A DNA stretch of 7,603 nucleotides from an uncultured Clostridia bacterium (GCA_946186175.1 CAMHMG010000145.1:1-7603); one strand, 5' to 3'; counted from the stretch's first letter, positions 1-5,458 are shown. The notes: a model not told the origin generated them from the sequence alone. Numbers and translations are program-made.

Positions 1-116
1 TGCTTGGAGCACTTGGAATTGCAAATATGTGGCTTGCGATATTTGCGGATGTTGGAGTTATGGTTATTGCGGTTCTTAATGCGATAAGGGCATTGATGGT
101 GAAAGAGAGGTTTTGA
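1..116 (+). CDS. Heavy-metal translocating P1B-type ATPase, C-terminal fragment
   Basis: This is the last 37 codons of a gene that begins before the window; the reading frame starts at base 3 and ends with TGA at 114-116. The tail reads as a membrane helix containing IFADVGVMVIAVLNAIRAL, which matches the conserved last transmembrane segment of zinc/cadmium/lead-exporting ATPases of the CadA/ZntA group (FADVGV...LNA.R). Such pumps sit in the cytoplasmic membrane and use ATP to export divalent soft metals. The next gene, 1 nt downstream, is a metal-sensing ArsR-type repressor, which supports a Zn/Cd/Pb substrate rather than potassium. The catalytic domains and metal-binding motifs lie outside the window, so the exact ion cannot be read. 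Confidence 0.85.
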   Translation, partial: LGALGIANMWLAIFADVGVMVIAVLNAIRALMVKERF

Positions 117-117
117 A

Positions 118-483
118 ATGAGTAAGAAAATAGAAATAGGATGTGAAGTTAAGGAGATTCATCCAAACCTTGTTAAACTTGTAGAAGATACAATGCCTGA
201 TGAAACAGAATTATATGATCTTGCGGAACTTTTCAAGGTGTTTGGTGACTCGACAAGAATAAGAATTCTATTTGTGCTTTTGCAGGCAGAGGTATGTGTT
301 TGCGATCTTGCAGAAGTGCTTAATATGAATCAGTCAGCGATATCACATCAGTTAAGAATTCTGAAGCAGAATAAACTTGTGAAAGCGAGACGTGAAGGGA
401 AGTCGATATTCTACTCATTGGCGGATGACCATGTCAGAACTATAATTGCTATGGGACAGGAGCATATTGAGGAAGAGAACTGA
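118..483 (+). CDS. ArsR/SmtB-family metal-sensing repressor (CadC-like)
   Basis: A 121-residue winged-helix regulator that probably represses its own operon until Zn, Cd or Pb binds. The helix-turn-helix covers about residues 62-85 (core NQSAISHQLRILKQNKLV) and the wing follows (RREGKSIFYSL). Two known metal sites are visible: the alpha3 motif EVCVCDL with Cys60 and Cys62, joined in CadC by N-terminal cysteines (here Cys9), and the alpha5 zinc site D-x-H-x10-H-x2-E formed by Asp103, His105, His116 and Glu119, spaced exactly as in SmtB/CadC. The start codon at 118 lies 1 nt after the ATPase stop, with GAGAGG at 105-110 as ribosome binding site. The regulator follows the pump rather than preceding it as in classical cadCA. 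Family assignment is firm; the metal is inferred. Confidence 0.93.
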   Translation: MSKKIEIGCEVKEIHPNLVKLVEDTMPDETELYDLAELFKVFGDSTRIRILFVLLQAEVCVCDLAEVLNMNQSAISHQLRILKQNKLVKARREGKSIFYSLADDHVRTIIAMGQEHIEEEN

Positions 484-526
484 AGAAAAATATTAAAAAG
501 ATATGGTTGCTTTTATATAGATATGG

Positions 527-564
527 AAATGGGGATTGTGTTTTACCACAGTCCCCATATTTTT
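527..564 (+). terminator. Rho-independent terminator of the metal-resistance operon
   Basis: A 10-bp stem pairs 531-540 (GGGGATTGTG) with 547-556 (CACAGTCCCC), with one G-T wobble and a 6-nt loop, and is followed by ATATTTTT at 557-564. It lies 47 nt after the ArsR stop. The convergent spoVAC gene ends in the loop (its TAA is the complement of 543-545), so the right arm of the hairpin is also spoVAC coding sequence. On the minus strand the hairpin is followed by only a weak T-run (ATTTCC), so it should work best for plus-strand transcripts. Confidence 0.85.
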
Positions 565-1004
565 CCGAAGAAATATCCGATTCCGAGAATCCAGCTTGTA
601 AATATACCATATAGTATTACAGGTCCTGCGATGGTAAATATCTTGACACCGATTCCGAATACCTGTCCTTCCTTTTGATATTCAATAGCCGGAGCTGCTA
701 CGGAATTGGCAAAACCTGTGATTGGAACCAGAGCACCGGCGCCTCCAAGACGTGCGATGTGACCGTATGCATTTAAACCTGTCAGGATAACGCTTGTGAG
801 AACGAGAAGCATAGATTCATAACTTGCCGCATCTGTTTCGGATACACCGAGTCTGTTCTTAAAAAACTGAAATATTATTTCACCAAATAAACATATTGCA
901 CCGCCTACCCAGAATGCATTAAAGCAGTTCTTGAAAACATTGTATTTGGGTGTTACTTGTTCAACATATTCGTTGTATTCTTCATTACTTATTTTTTGTT
1001 CCAT
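543..1004 (-). CDS. spoVAC: Stage V sporulation protein AC (SpoVAC)
   Basis: A 153-residue integral membrane protein of the spore inner membrane. SpoVA proteins carry Ca-dipicolinate into the forespore and release it in germination; SpoVAC of B. subtilis has been described as a mechanosensitive channel. The family signature is clear: YNVFKNCFNAFWVGGAICLFG near residues 21-41, FGLSE-like LGVSETDAAS at 52-61, and the highly conserved GAGALVPITGFANS / APAIEYQKEG at 88-113, then GIGVKIFTIAGPVILYG. Length equals the family norm. The start is preceded on the minus strand by TAGGAGGAA, a strong ribosome binding site. It lies 169 nt downstream of spoVAB rather than being tightly packed, and its usual neighbours spoVAD and spoVAE are absent from the downstream side, where the stop codon falls in a terminator loop. 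Confidence 0.95.
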   Translation of the reverse strand: MEQKISNEEYNEYVEQVTPKYNVFKNCFNAFWVGGAICLFGEIIFQFFKNRLGVSETDAASYESMLLVLTSVILTGLNAYGHIARLGGAGALVPITGFANSVAAPAIEYQKEGQVFGIGVKIFTIAGPVILYGIFTSWILGIGYFFGKIWGLW

Positions 1005-1045
1005 GTTTAAGTTCCTCCTAAAATTTTTATTTATTATCTATATTT

Positions 1046-1080
1046 ATCTGCTTTCATTTATATGATCTGCTGACATTTAT
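1046..1080. repeat. Two tandem 16-bp direct repeats in the spoVAC leader
   Basis: ATCTGCTTTCATTTAT (1046-1061) and ATCTGCTGACATTTAT (1065-1080) match at 14 of 16 positions and are offset by 19 bp. They lie between the candidate sporulation promoter and the spoVAC ribosome binding site. They could be a binding site for a regulator or a chance duplication in AT-rich DNA; nothing in the sequence decides this. Confidence 0.5.
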
Positions 1081-1084
1081 CTGT

Positions 1085-1113
1085 TTAAATGAAGAGTATT
1101 AGTTGACTTATTC
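1085..1113 (-). promoter_or_regulatory. Possible forespore sigma (SigG/SigF-like) promoter of spoVAC
   Basis: Read on the minus strand, GAATA (complement of 1109-1113) fits the SigG -35 consensus G-H-A-T-R, and 17 nt later CATTTAA (complement of 1085-1091) matches CATnnTA at six of seven positions. SpoVA genes are forespore-expressed under SigG in B. subtilis. It would start transcription within the spoVAB-spoVAC gap, explaining the unusually long spacing. The match is short and imperfect, so this is only a candidate. Confidence 0.35.
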
Positions 1114-1173
1114 CCTACGTTTTATGGATAGTTATATATAAAAACAATATAGTGTGTCATAAGCTTATAATTT

Positions 1174-1632
1174 TCATGCGCTCAAAAATACGGCTTGGAT
1201 TATATTGAATAGTCCCTTCCCTAAAGCAAGGGAATAGATTACATAGGGCAGTTTTTTTGCAATGTGAGTTTTTCTTGCAAAGATAGGAATTGAATTAACT
1301 ACTTCAGAAAGTCCGCCTATAAGAAACCCGGTATAAATGCCGCCGAAAAAGCCGATAGCTATTAATATTGCAATACCTAACCAATGTACCGGAATTGCAG
1401 GAGTATCGGCACCTATCGTATGAAATGAAAGAAAAAATTGAACAAGGGTTGAAGTCAATATTCCGAATATCAGAAAGTTTTCATAGGTTATGCATTCCCT
1501 GGCAGTTCTCGTTTTGGCGGCATATTTGGAAAAGATTCCAAGCAAAGTAATAAATGCCACAAATGCCGCTGCTGTAGCAAAACCTGCTGATATTCCCGAT
1601 ACTATAAGAAGTACATATCTTAATTCTTTCAT
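1174..1632 (-). CDS. spoVAB: Stage V sporulation protein AB (SpoVAB)
   Basis: A 152-residue, multi-helix membrane protein, slightly longer than the roughly 140-residue B. subtilis protein. Recognisable family features are the glycine/alanine-rich first helix with ISAGFATAAAFVAFITLLGI (about 14-33), the block IAIGFFGGIYTGFLIGGLSE followed by VVNSIPIFARK (91-121), and a terminal helix with SLALGKG (134-140). SpoVAB is a spore inner-membrane component encoded with the dipicolinate-channel genes; its own biochemical role is unknown. It starts 9 nt after the spoVAA stop, and the TAG stop of spoVAA is part of the ribosome binding site (TAGGAGAA) of spoVAB, so the two are translationally coupled. 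Confidence 0.93.
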   Translation of the reverse strand: MKELRYVLLIVSGISAGFATAAAFVAFITLLGIFSKYAAKTRTARECITYENFLIFGILTSTLVQFFLSFHTIGADTPAIPVHWLGIAILIAIGFFGGIYTGFLIGGLSEVVNSIPIFARKTHIAKKLPYVIYSLALGKGLFNIIQAVFLSA

Positions 1633-1641
1633 ATTGTTCTC

Positions 1642-2262
1642 CTACTTCGCTTCGATACTTTCATTTCGTCTGCTGACATCCTTAATGATAGTGGTGCTTA
1701 TATCTTTCTCATATAATCTCATTTGTATTTCAAGAGGTGTCGGATCTCTAGACAGCTTTCTGTTTCCGATATGGTTGAAGAAAATGATCATTCCTGCAGT
1801 CAGACCTATCGAATAACAGATAGATAGCAGCATTGTTCCCTGTTTGGCATTTCCGAGAAATAACATTGAGAGGTTGACAAAGAGTTCTTTGGCGCCAACA
1901 TCTGTATTGTAAGCCATAATGGCATATCCTCCACCGAAAAATGCAACCAGACAGATGAAGAAAGTTGAGATCATTTCTCTGAGTGTTTCATTCTTTTTAG
2001 GAATAGTGTAAACGATTATAAAATCCTCTTCGCCTAAGTTGTCTATCTGAATATTGGGATATTTTTCCTGTATCATTTCTATTATCTTTAATATCGATAC
2101 GACAATTTGACCGTCTTTATGAAATGTAAAAAAGTGCATGGCTTTGACGGCATTTTCTATATTCTTGTTATTGCAGTATATAGTCAGAAAGTCCGAAAAT
2201 GAAACTTTGGGTTTGTTGACTTCGATACATTCCGCAACTTTGATGTATATTGTTTCGTTCAT
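1642..2262 (-). CDS. spoVAA: Stage V sporulation protein AA (SpoVAA)
   Basis: A 206-residue protein with a soluble N-terminal part (about residues 1-95) and two transmembrane helices near 98-118 and 144-164, the arrangement of B. subtilis SpoVAA. Conserved family landmarks are the AIMAYNTDV stretch after the first helix, GMIIFFNHI at the end of the second, and DPTPLEIQM at 173-181, equivalent to EPSPLEVEM. It belongs to the SpoVA complex at the spore inner membrane. The start has AAGGAG 6 nt upstream on the minus strand (complement of 2269-2274). Upstream, only 27 bp separate the start codon from the end of a palindromic element at 2290, so the native promoter either lies within that element or has been displaced by it. 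I saw no convincing SigG promoter there. Confidence 0.93.
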   Translation of the reverse strand: MNETIYIKVAECIEVNKPKVSFSDFLTIYCNNKNIENAVKAMHFFTFHKDGQIVVSILKIIEMIQEKYPNIQIDNLGEEDFIIVYTIPKKNETLREMISTFFICLVAFFGGGYAIMAYNTDVGAKELFVNLSMLFLGNAKQGTMLLSICYSIGLTAGMIIFFNHIGNRKLSRDPTPLEIQMRLYEKDISTTIIKDVSRRNESIEAK

Positions 2263-2280
2263 GGCTGTCTCCTTGCAGTT

Positions 2281-2519
2281 GTAGTAGTGACTAGGTGATT
2301 GCGAAACACATTGAAATTTGTATATGAGTTATGCATATTACATATAGCATCCATTATCAGACCTTGACGAAGGCGTTGGTACTTACATGAGTGCTATGCA
2401 CGAATTTAGTACCATTACGCCGTAGACAGAGCGAAAGCGTGTCTGTAATGGAGATATATAAAATGCATAACTTAAGAAAGAAAAAATAGAGTTTCGCAAT
2501 TATCTAGTAATAATGACTA
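2281..2519. repeat. Imperfect 13-bp direct repeats flanking the palindromic element
   Basis: GTAGTAGTGACTA (2281-2293) and GTAATAATGACTA (2507-2519) agree at 11 of 13 positions and bracket the palindrome, overlapping its ends by a few bases. This could be an old target-site duplication or recombination site, but the overlap with the inverted repeats and the simple TAR-rich sequence make chance similarity possible. Confidence 0.35.
2290..2508. repeat. 219-bp palindromic element: MITE-like insertion or structured RNA
   Basis: The ends are 18-bp inverted repeats: 2290-2307 (ACTAGGTGATTGCGAAAC) against 2491-2508 (GTTTCGCAATTATCTAGT), with both differences becoming G-U pairs if the plus strand is transcribed. 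Moving inward, 2325-2336 pairs with 2463-2474 (12 bp, one G-U), then AT-rich pairing, then 2351-2362 with 2441-2451 (11 bp, one bulge). The centre branches into a 12-bp stem (2372-2383 with 2408-2421, capped by GTGC-TAT-GCAC at 2391-2401) and a small GC-GAAA-GC tetraloop hairpin (2431-2438). No gene is encoded. Terminal inverted repeats plus absence of coding fit a non-autonomous transposable element; the branched interior and wobble-preserving changes fit an RNA. I do not recognise a named family. Confidence 0.7.
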
Positions 2520-2682
2520 TTAGTAACTGTTGCTGAATAGATATAATTATTATTTGAAAAAACTTTAGTTTTATGCATGTAGTATGCGAAAAACTATGGA
2601 ATTGTTTTTTATATCTGCTAGAATGATGATAAATTCTTTGCACTTGATTATAGTTTGTTTATATGCAAGGAGGCATAAACAG

Positions 2683-2877
2683 ATGGATGATGGAAATGCG
2701 ATTGTTCAATTTTTTATATGTTGGAAAGTGGTAGTAGTTATATTATTGTATACGGTAGTAATGTGGTCATGGCTTCCATTGATAGTATATGCTATGTTTT
2801 TGATGCTGCTTCTTGGTTCTTTCTTGTTACTGAAATTGAAAGAGAATATTCGTCTTATTGTTTTCTTGATAACATAG
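2683..2877 (+). CDS. Small two-helix membrane protein of unknown function
   Basis: A 64-residue protein that I do not recognise. The ATG at 2683 is chosen because a near-perfect ribosome binding site, AAGGAGG at 2667-2673, lies 9 nt upstream; the same frame opens further up at 2584 but that start has no ribosome binding site. The protein has a short acidic N-terminus (MDDGN), a hydrophobic segment at about residues 8-26 with one lysine in it (ICWKVVVVILLY), a Trp/Pro turn (MWSWLP) and a second helix at about 28-50, ending in a basic patch KLKENIR and a hydrophobic tail. Both termini could be on the same membrane side. It lies alone between the palindromic element and the promoter of the AAA+ ATPase gene. 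Whether it is expressed is uncertain; toxin-like or membrane-regulator roles cannot be judged from sequence. Confidence 0.5.
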   Translation: MDDGNAIVQFFICWKVVVVILLYTVVMWSWLPLIVYAMFLMLLLGSFLLLKLKENIRLIVFLIT

Positions 2878-3011
2878 CCTGCAAATAAACTCAGTAGGAA
2901 ACAGATAAACAATGAGAAGACTTACAAATATGAATTTGTTACAACCAGTCTGATAAAATATCTTATTATGATTAAGGAAAACAAGTTTTCTATAGGATAT
3001 ATAGGAAATGA

Positions 3012-3040
3012 TTGACAAAACCAGTAAAGACCAGTAAAAT
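3012..3040 (+). promoter_or_regulatory. Sigma-A promoter of the AAA+ ATPase gene
   Basis: TTGACA at 3012-3017 is a perfect -35 box, followed after exactly 17 bp by TAAAAT at 3035-3040, one change from the -10 consensus. The start of transcription would be near 3047, giving a leader of about 80 nt. Two copies of the 9-bp repeat lie within it, one in the spacer and one overlapping the -10 box, so occupation of the repeats should interfere with RNA polymerase. Confidence 0.7.
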
Positions 3041-3115
3041 ATTTTAAAACCAGTAAAGACTAGTAAAAGACATTTGAACCAGTAAAAACTAGTAAAAGTA
3101 ATTTAAACCAGTAAA
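3020..3115 (+). repeat. Seven ACYAGTAAA repeats in a 10/19-bp alternating array
   Basis: The 9-mer ACCAGTAAA or ACTAGTAAA begins at 3020, 3030, 3049, 3059, 3078, 3088 and 3107. The offsets alternate 10, 19, 10, 19, 10, 19 bp, that is three and a half copies of a 29-bp unit holding a tandem pair one helical turn apart. All copies face the same way. Two overlap the promoter, five lie in the predicted leader, and the last provides the first bases of the AAAGGA ribosome binding site (3113-3118) of the ATPase gene. This is the layout of an operator or iteron array for cooperative protein binding. The obvious candidate binder is the winged-helix region of the downstream ATPase, but this is inference. 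Confidence 0.85.
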
Positions 3116-3126
3116 GGAATGATTTA

Positions 3127-4164
3127 ATGAAAAAGAATCCATATACACTGCTTTTTGGAAAAGAACCAAAGCAATTTATAGCCAGAAGGTATGAAACAAG
3201 TACTGTTATAGAGAATTTTGATGCAGATGAACCAACCGAACAATTATATTTAATCACAGGCGTCAGAGGTTCAGGTAAAACCGTATTTATGACGGAGGTG
3301 TCTAATCGATTTAAGAAAGATAAGGATTGGGTTGTGGTTGAATTGAGTTCAGAAATGGATATTTTGGAAAGTCTTGTATCTGAATTATCAAGTGATAATA
3401 ATCTTGTCCAGATATTTAAAACAGCTAAGATAAATCTTTCTTTTTTGGGTTTTGGTCTTGAAATAGAAGGTGCTGCCCCGATAACCAATGTAAAGACTGC
3501 GATTACCAGAATGCTTGAAAGTATGAAAAAACATAATAAAAGATTACTTATTACTATTGATGAGGTTGTAAGCAGCAAATCAATGCGTGAATTTGCAAGT
3601 ACATATCAGATATTTATAAGGCAGGATCTGCCGATATACCTTCTTATGACAGGACTATATGAGAATATTGACGAATTACAGAATGAAAAGAATCTGACCT
3701 TTTTATACAGGGCGCCAAGGATAGCTTTAAAGCCGCTTAATACTAGAAGCATGGCTGATAATTATATGGATAATATTGATATTGATGCAGAAACAGCAAT
3801 GACAATGGCGAAAATGACTATGGGATATTCATTTGCTTTTCAGGTGTTGGGGTATTTTGTATGGGAAGAGAACGGAAAGTACGAAAAAGTTATTGACGAA
3901 TATAAGAAGTATTTGGGTGATTTTGTGTATGATAAAATATGGTCCGAGATTTCCAATAAGGACAGGAAGGTGTTATATGGTATAGCTAGTACAGAAGGTG
4001 GCAGAGTCAAAGCTGTCCGAGAATTCTTGGAAATGGAGACCAATGAGTTTAACCCTTACAGAAAACGTTTGGTCAAGAAGGGACTTGTTGATGGTGAAAA
4101 GTATGGGTATGTTAGTCTCACACTACCGTATTTTAATGAGTATATATTAGATAATTATGAGTAG
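3127..4164 (+). CDS. AAA+ ATPase with winged-helix-like C-terminus, function unknown
   Basis: A 345-residue P-loop ATPase resembling the stand-alone archaeal-ATPase/Cdc6-like proteins common in Lachnospiraceae, usually annotated only as ATP-binding protein. The N-terminus NPYTLLFGKEP is typical of that group. Walker A is GVRGSGKT at 45-52, Walker B is LLITIDE at 140-146 (Asp145, Glu146), a sensor-1-like strand is YLLMTGL (171-177), and MTMGYSFAFQVLGYFVW (230-246) resembles the lid/sensor-2 helix region. Residues of about 270-345 look like a winged helix, with NEFNPYRKRLVKKGLVDGEK as probable recognition helix and wing. There is no signal peptide, membrane segment or nuclease domain. The start follows AAAGGA by 8 nt and overlaps TAA of a two-codon frame (ATG-ATT-TAA, 3119-3127). 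It is probably self-regulated through the repeat array upstream. The biological role is unknown. Confidence 0.9.
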   Translation: MKKNPYTLLFGKEPKQFIARRYETSTVIENFDADEPTEQLYLITGVRGSGKTVFMTEVSNRFKKDKDWVVVELSSEMDILESLVSELSSDNNLVQIFKTAKINLSFLGFGLEIEGAAPITNVKTAITRMLESMKKHNKRLLITIDEVVSSKSMREFASTYQIFIRQDLPIYLLMTGLYENIDELQNEKNLTFLYRAPRIALKPLNTRSMADNYMDNIDIDAETAMTMAKMTMGYSFAFQVLGYFVWEENGKYEKVIDEYKKYLGDFVYDKIWSEISNKDRKVLYGIASTEGGRVKAVREFLEMETNEFNPYRKRLVKKGLVDGEKYGYVSLTLPYFNEYILDNYE

Positions 4165-4212
4165 GATGATATTGTGAATTGTAGCTTTTTTGATTAGTGA
4201 AGGGAGGATGAA

Positions 4213-5208
4213 ATGGACTGGCAGAAGTTAGTTGATTTATTAAAGGGACATGTTGTGTACTTACAGACACATAATTTTCCCGATCCGGATGCCTTGGCAT
4301 CTGCATACGGAATGCAGGTATTTCTACAGGCGCAGGGAGTGAAAAGCACAATATGTTATGCGGGAAAGATCGATAAGTCCAGCACTAAGAAGATGCTTGA
4401 AGTGTTTAATATAAATGCTGTTCACATAGATGATATACCTAATATGGATGAACAGGACTATATTGTAACGATGGACTCACAAAAGTATAACTCTAATATT
4501 ACAGATTTTCCCGGAGATGAGGTGGCGGCGATAGATCACCACCCGACAATGATACCATGCACTTATAAGTATAGTGACATAAGAATATGTGGTTCGTGTT
4601 GCTCAATTGTTACGGATTATTTCATTCAGAGTCATACGACCCTGGATGTTAATACAGCTACTGTACTCCTATATGGACTTAAGATGGATACGGATTCCTT
4701 TAACAGAGGAGTGACAGACTTTGATATAGAAATGTTCGGATATCTTCACAAGATAGCTGACAATCAGAAGATCATCAACCTGTACCACAATAACATGGAG
4801 ATTGATGACCTTCATGCCTATGGTGAAGCCATAAGGAATATTCAGATATATGAAAATGTGGGTTTTGCGGCTATTTCCTTTGACTGTCCGGATGCACTTG
4901 TGGCAATGATTTCTGACTTTATTCTTGGACTTGACGTTGTGGAATTTGCCGTCGTATATGCAAAACGTAATGGCGGATATAAGTTTTCGGTTCGAAATGA
5001 GACACAGTATTACCATGCCGGAACTGTTACCCAGGAGGCACTTAAGGATCTCGGCGGCGGGGGAGGACATTTCTCCATGGCAGGAGGAATGATCACAGCC
5101 GACAAAATATCGTTTCTGGGTAATAATCCGGAGTTTGCGATTCGCCAACGGTTTCTTGATGTGATCAAGAAGACGAAGGCTGGTATCAAGAAGGAATCAG
5201 AGAAATAG
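4213..5208 (+). CDS. DHH/DHHA1 phosphoesterase, NrnA-like
   Basis: A 331-residue cytoplasmic metal-dependent phosphoesterase of the family that includes NrnA (oligoribonuclease and pAp phosphatase) and c-di-AMP/pApA hydrolases. The catalytic DHH domain shows HNFPDPDA (His20, Asp24, Asp26), TMDSQ (Asp88), the name-giving IDHHP (Asp108-His109-His110) and GLKMDTDSF (Asp159), the full set of Mn-binding residues. The C-terminal DHHA1 domain has the substrate-binding glycine motif GGGGGHFSMAGG at 281-292. Length is normal for the family. GGGAGG at 4202-4207 precedes the chosen ATG by 5 nt; an ATG at 4208 is out of frame and too close. It lies 48 nt after the ATPase gene with no terminator between, so read-through is possible. 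Exact substrate (nanoRNA, pAp or pApA) cannot be told; the symbol is left blank for that reason. Confidence 0.93.
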   Translation: MDWQKLVDLLKGHVVYLQTHNFPDPDALASAYGMQVFLQAQGVKSTICYAGKIDKSSTKKMLEVFNINAVHIDDIPNMDEQDYIVTMDSQKYNSNITDFPGDEVAAIDHHPTMIPCTYKYSDIRICGSCCSIVTDYFIQSHTTLDVNTATVLLYGLKMDTDSFNRGVTDFDIEMFGYLHKIADNQKIINLYHNNMEIDDLHAYGEAIRNIQIYENVGFAAISFDCPDALVAMISDFILGLDVVEFAVVYAKRNGGYKFSVRNETQYYHAGTVTQEALKDLGGGGGHFSMAGGMITADKISFLGNNPEFAIRQRFLDVIKKTKAGIKKESEK

Positions 5209-5247
5209 TATAACAAGAGTTAGATTAAAGGAGATTAATAATATAAT

Positions 5248-5276
5248 TTGACGGTTTAGGGTATATGCTTTATAAT
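5248..5276 (+). promoter_or_regulatory. Strong sigma-A promoter upstream of proB
   Basis: TTGACG (5248-5253) and a perfect TATAAT (5271-5276) are separated by exactly 17 bp. Transcription would start near 5283, leaving a leader of about 175 nt before proB. It probably drives proB, fliB and the gene after it. Confidence 0.75.
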
Positions 5277-5343
5277 CTATCGTTGGTTGATATACAATCT
5301 GCGAGAACGCACACGGATTCAGAGTGGAAAATGTTTATTATAC

Positions 5344-5392
5344 GATACGACAGGCATACTGAAATTGACGTTAACCATGACTGTCGCGTATC
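5344..5392 (+). promoter_or_regulatory. Leader hairpin upstream of proB, possible regulatory RNA
   Basis: Within the long proB leader, 5344-5353 (GATACGACAG) pairs with 5381-5392 (CTGTC-GC-GTATC) in a 10-bp stem with a 2-nt bulge and a 27-nt loop. The right arm can alternatively form a small hairpin with 5397-5401 (TATCT/AGATA), so two structures compete. A second, weaker promoter-like pair (TTGACG 5365-5370, TATCTA 5389-5394, 18 bp apart) overlaps the same stretch. No T-box sequence or other known riboswitch core is recognisable. Confidence 0.35.
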
Positions 5393-5458
5393 TATGAGAT
5401 ATAGCTGAATAGATACAAAAATTATACGAAAGTGTCTTGCGAGTATTAGGAGAAAATA

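Noticed and set aside
1490..1816. Plus-strand open frame across the spoVAB/spoVAA junction
   Set aside because: It runs antisense through two well-supported sporulation genes and has no family resemblance.
2584..2682. Upstream extension of the small membrane protein starting at 2584
   Set aside because: There is no ribosome binding site before 2584, whereas AAGGAGG lies at the right distance from the in-frame ATG at 2683.
3020..3115. CRISPR array, suggested by a 29-bp period
   Set aside because: The period comes from paired 9-mers; intervening bases are short, similar AT-rich stretches, not unique spacers, and no cas gene is nearby.
3060..3578. Minus-strand open frame of 172 codons opposite the ATPase gene
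   Set aside because: It is antisense to the clear Walker-motif reading frame, has low-complexity Leu/Ser/Val composition and no ribosome binding site; a shadow of the real gene.
2532..5415. Shared 12-mer GCTGAATAGATA at 2532-2543 and 5404-5415
   Set aside because: A 12-base match between two AT-rich intergenic regions in 7.6 kb is expected by chance, and the flanks do not align well.
5283..5458. T-box riboswitch in front of proB
   Set aside because: AGAGTGGAAAATG at 5320-5332 only faintly resembles the T-box core GGGTGGnACCGCG, and the paired terminator/antiterminator arrangement is not visible.
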